8,976 bases of DNA from Thermodesulfatator sp. (GTDB lineage: Bacteria; Desulfobacterota; Thermodesulfobacteria; Thermodesulfobacteriales; Thermodesulfobacteriaceae), in NCBI GenBank assembly GCA_003978075.1, contig QOAM01000035.1, forward strand, positions 1 to 8,976, read 5' to 3'. This document shows, one piece after another, positions 6,141 to 8,976 of this stretch (its first letter is position 1; each line of letters starts with the position of its first letter). The notes beneath the pieces were generated by a model, which was not told the origin of the DNA, made no database searches, and worked only from the letters and a program-made list of their open reading frames with translations. The translations under genes were made by a program, and so were the position numbers.

Positions 6141-7148
6141 TTATTTTTGGAGGCCTTGGGAGGCCAGCTCCTCCAGCCGTGAGAGGCCCTTCCTTTCCCC
6201 CAGGACTATGAGCACATCCCCGGCCTCCAAGCGATAAGAGGGAGGGGGGTTGAAGACCATTTCTCCTCCCAGCTTTTTGACCGCCAGCACGATGGCCCCG
6301 GAGATCTCTCGAATGCGGCTGGAGATGAGGTCCTGACCCACTAAGGGGGAGTGGGGCTGGAGGCGGACTTCTTCCAGCTGGAGTTCCAGGTTTACCTCCG
6401 CGGTGGTGAGCTCCAGGAAGTCGGTGACCGCCGGACGCAAAATGGCCAAGGCCATTCGCCGGGCCCCAATGAGGTAAGGAGAAAAGACCCGGTTAGCCCC
6501 GGCCTGGCGCAGGCGCTTGAGCACCCGCTCGTCGTCGGCCCGGGCCAGAATAAAGATGCGGGGGTTGAGACTGCGCGCGGTAAGTGTGATGTAAACATTG
6601 TCGGCATCCGAAGGGAGCACGGTCACCACCCCCCGGGCCCGTTCAATTCCCGCTCGAAGAAGGACCTCCTCACTGGTGGCGTCTCCCTGAAGGAAGAGGT
6701 AACCCTCCTTTTCCAGCTCCGAGATGGCCTCCGGGTTCTGATCAATCACCACGAAAGGAATCTCCTGAGCGATGAGGTGGCAGATATGCTTCCCGATGCG
6801 CCCGTATCCGCAGATTATATAATGGTCGCGCAGCTTTCCTATGCGAGCTTCCATTTGCCTTCTCCCGAAGAGATTGGGAAAGGTCTCTGAGAGGACCACC
6901 TCACTCACCAGTCCCAGGGCGTAGAAGAAGAGGCCCGCTCCTCCGAAGGCGATGAGGATGGCCCAAACCTTCCCGGCTACGGTGTGCGGCACCACATCCC
7001 CGTAACCCACGGTGGTGAGGGTGACCATGGTCAGGTAGAAGGCCTCAAAGGGGGAAAGCCCTTCCATCAGGGCGAATCCCGCTACCCCTACCAGAGTAAG
7101 AGTGGCCAGCAGGCCGAAACCGATGGCTATGCGCCGAAGATAGGGCAT
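6141..7148 (-). CDS. MthK-like potassium channel with RCK (TrkA-N/TrkA-C) domains
   Basis: 335 residues, about the same as archaeal MthK (336). There are two transmembrane helices (about 7-28 and 62-85) around a pore loop with the potassium selectivity filter TTVGYGD (45-51). A cytoplasmic RCK domain follows: the Rossmann glycine motif ICGYGRIGK (112-120), Asp136 in VVIDQN at the nucleotide-binding position, and GDAT at 155-158. A TrkA-C-like ligand domain (about 255-325, ending in AGDVLIVLGE) completes the protein. Channels of this type form tetramers gated by ligands (calcium or nucleotides) bound to the RCK ring, and move potassium across the inner membrane; the ligand here cannot be told from sequence. 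The start lies 4 nt after the pgi stop, preceded by AAGGGC, so the two genes are probably co-transcribed. Confidence 0.93.
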   Translation of the reverse strand: MPYLRRIAIGFGLLATLTLVGVAGFALMEGLSPFEAFYLTMVTLTTVGYGDVVPHTVAGKVWAILIAFGGAGLFFYALGLVSEVVLSETFPNLFGRRQMEARIGKLRDHYIICGYGRIGKHICHLIAQEIPFVVIDQNPEAISELEKEGYLFLQGDATSEEVLLRAGIERARGVVTVLPSDADNVYITLTARSLNPRIFILARADDERVLKRLRQAGANRVFSPYLIGARRMALAILRPAVTDFLELTTAEVNLELQLEEVRLQPHSPLVGQDLISSRIREISGAIVLAVKKLGGEMVFNPPPSYRLEAGDVLIVLGERKGLSRLEELASQGLQK

Positions 7149-7152
7149 GCCC

Positions 7153-8838
7153 TTAAAGTCTGAGGGATTCCTCGAAGACCTCGTAGAGTTTGCGCAATTC
7201 TTCTCGGTAGTTCTCTGTAAGGTGAAGATGAATCACCGGCCGGTGGGCCTCCTCTAGGGCCCGAAAATCTCCGTAGGCCTGAGCAAACTGGAGATCCCAG
7301 AAGGTAATCTCCTCACCGGGGATAACCTGCTCTGGACGACGTCCTCGGCGGGTGAAGATGATGAAGCGCCCGGAGAGGGTCCCCCCTTTGAAGAGCTGAC
7401 CCGTGGAATGGAGATAACGCGGGCCGAAGCCGAAGATGGTGCTGCACTGGCGTCTGCCCCGAATGAGGGTGCGAAGGTCTCGGAAGATTTCTTCTATTTC
7501 TGGATCAGGCGGAAAGTAGCCCAGGAGTCCCACATATCCCCAGGGAGGCATCTCTTGAAAGAATTTTTTGAGAAGGGCCTTGAGGCGAGGATACTCGATC
7601 TTGGCGGTTTCGGCGTAGAGAAAGCCGATCCCCATATCCTCGTCCAGATAGAATTCCACGGGAAATTCCCCGGTCCGCCGAAATTCCTCCACCAGCTCCC
7701 GGGTCTTTTGCTTAGTGCGGACCACGTCAGGTTCATCGAAAGGATTGAGCCCCAGGAGGGCCCCGGAAAGGGCTACCGCGATCTCCCAGCGCACACACTC
7801 GGCGAAGATCTCGTAGCGGTCTTCCAGGAAATAGGTCTTGAGTTCGAAGCCTGCCTCTCGCAGGTCGGAAAAGAGCCGGCGGTAAAGATTTTCTCGCCCC
7901 CGCAGTCCCAAGTAAACGAAATAGCGATCCGGGCCATAGACCGTGGGAGACCCTGGGGTCTCTCCTACAATAGGGATAATCCCGGTGAAATTTTTACCCA
8001 GACTTTCTGCCACCAGCTGCTCCAGCCACCAGGCAAAGGGGCGCAAGAGGGGGTCGGTCAAGATGGTGAGCTTGTCTTTACCGTGAATGAAGTGCTCCAC
8101 CATATATTGGGCCAGCCAGGCCGAAAGGTTGTATTCCCAGGGAAGCTGTGGGGAAGAGGCCTCGAACATCTCCCGGGCCACGGCTAGGGCCCTTTCGAGA
8201 TCCAATCCCAAGAGGGCGGCAGGGAGGAGCCCCACCTCGGTGAGGGCCGCGTAACGCCCGCCCACATCCGCCGGATGGTGAAAGACCCGGCGAAAGCCCT
8301 TTTCCTGGGCCTCGGTCTCCAGCGGCGAACCCGGATCAGTAAGGGCCACAAAGTGGGAACCCGGGGAAAGACCGCGATTCTCCAAAGCCTTCCAGAAGTA
8401 GTGGTAATGGGCCAGGGTTTCCACGGTGGTCCCAGATTTGCTTGCGATCACCCAGAGGGTCTTTTCCCAGGGAAGACGGGCCTCGAGTTCAGCTATGGTC
8501 TCGGGATCGTTGGTGTCGAGCACGGTAAGGCGCGGATAGCCCTCCTGCGGTCCGAAGAGGAGGGAGAGGGCCAGGGGAAAGAGGCTGGAGCCCCCCATGC
8601 CGCACCAGACGATCTCTTCGAACTCCCCACGCACCTCTTCGGCAAAGGCCCTGAGCTCGGGGATCTTGGGTTTCATCCGCTCCACGGCCTTCATCCAGCC
8701 CAGGCGTTGGGCAATCTTGGCCTGCGTTTCCGGATCCGGGGCGAAGAGAGAAGGGTCTCCGGCGAAGAGAGCGGCCAGCAGAGCCTGCTTTTCTTCTGCA
8801 CTCATAGATGTGGGCCGTCGCATGCTGGGTTTTTTCAT
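7153..8838 (-). CDS. pgi: Glucose-6-phosphate isomerase (SIS-domain type)
   Basis: 561 residues. The enzyme interconverts glucose-6-phosphate and fructose-6-phosphate in the cytoplasm (glycolysis/gluconeogenesis). Two SIS domains are visible. The first has CGMGGSSL (79-86) and the phosphate-binding SKSGTTVET (133-141), followed by DVGGRYAALTEVGLLPAAL. The second carries the PGI signature EQLVAESLGK with the probable catalytic base Glu278, LNPFDEPDV (363-372), and GPRYLHSTGQLFKGG (472-486) with the likely active-site lysine Lys484. The C-terminal part resembles the PGI half of the fused transaldolase/PGI proteins known in several phyla, but this gene has its own start and a perfect ribosome-binding site, so it stands alone. 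AGGAGG at 8849-8844 lies 5 nt before the ATG, which fixes the start; in-frame Met6 and Met12 are less likely. It is the first gene of the leftward cluster. Confidence 0.95.
   Translation of the reverse strand: MKKPSMRRPTSMSAEEKQALLAALFAGDPSLFAPDPETQAKIAQRLGWMKAVERMKPKIPELRAFAEEVRGEFEEIVWCGMGGSSLFPLALSLLFGPQEGYPRLTVLDTNDPETIAELEARLPWEKTLWVIASKSGTTVETLAHYHYFWKALENRGLSPGSHFVALTDPGSPLETEAQEKGFRRVFHHPADVGGRYAALTEVGLLPAALLGLDLERALAVAREMFEASSPQLPWEYNLSAWLAQYMVEHFIHGKDKLTILTDPLLRPFAWWLEQLVAESLGKNFTGIIPIVGETPGSPTVYGPDRYFVYLGLRGRENLYRRLFSDLREAGFELKTYFLEDRYEIFAECVRWEIAVALSGALLGLNPFDEPDVVRTKQKTRELVEEFRRTGEFPVEFYLDEDMGIGFLYAETAKIEYPRLKALLKKFFQEMPPWGYVGLLGYFPPDPEIEEIFRDLRTLIRGRRQCSTIFGFGPRYLHSTGQLFKGGTLSGRFIIFTRRGRRPEQVIPGEEITFWDLQFAQAYGDFRALEEAHRPVIHLHLTENYREELRKLYEVFEESLRL

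Positions 8839-8976
<138 letters not shown>

Noticed and set aside
6351..6890. Plus-strand open frame (179 codons) opposite the potassium channel RCK domain
   Set aside because: It is antisense to clear RCK motifs, with no ribosome-binding site and no recognisable protein.
7408..8187. Long plus-strand open frame (259 codons) opposite pgi
   Set aside because: It lies wholly antisense to a well-conserved enzyme with intact motifs, and its translation shows no domain; long shadow frames are common in GC-rich genes.

Overview
This looks like one end of a bacterial contig (8,976 bp, GC-rich). The gene set and the style of the proteins suggest a thermophilic, flagellated Gram-negative bacterium, plausibly in or near the Desulfobacterota/Thermodesulfobacteriota. 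That placement is inferred from protein character and gene order; no marker gene here proves it. All complete, recognisable genes except one lie on the minus strand. The right end is a 75-base run of G, which reads as a sequencing or assembly artefact at a contig end.

Layout from left to right. Positions 1-54 may hold the 3' end of a plus-strand gene. Positions 148-2247 hold a flagellar stator operon read leftward, motA > motB > PilZ-domain protein. Both stator proteins resemble the PomA/PomB (sodium-type) branch, and the PilZ gene overlaps motB by ATGA. Just upstream of motA, at 2361-2652, is the wreck of a CPA2-type cation:proton antiporter: its first 69 codons are joined, out of frame, to a stretch that looks like a late transmembrane region. 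A divergent plus-strand gene at 2764-3567 encodes an unrecognised, mostly helical protein and may be frameshifted near its 3' end.

Positions 3566-8838 hold a second leftward cluster: pgi (glucose-6-phosphate isomerase) > an MthK-like potassium channel with an RCK domain > dnaX > ybaB > recR. It ends in a convincing rho-independent terminator at 3566-3605. The dnaX-ybaB-recR block is the widespread replication/repair arrangement: clamp-loader subunit, nucleoid-associated protein and RecFOR-pathway mediator. Here the dnaX reading frame runs 104 nt into ybaB, which is unusually long.

I do not see a convincing new multi-gene system. The observations most worth a second look are the antiporter deletion scar, the long dnaX/ybaB overlap, the unrecognised plus-strand gene with a possible frame change, the PomAB-PilZ cassette, and -10-like boxes placed 6-9 nt before three start codons, which suggests leaderless transcripts.
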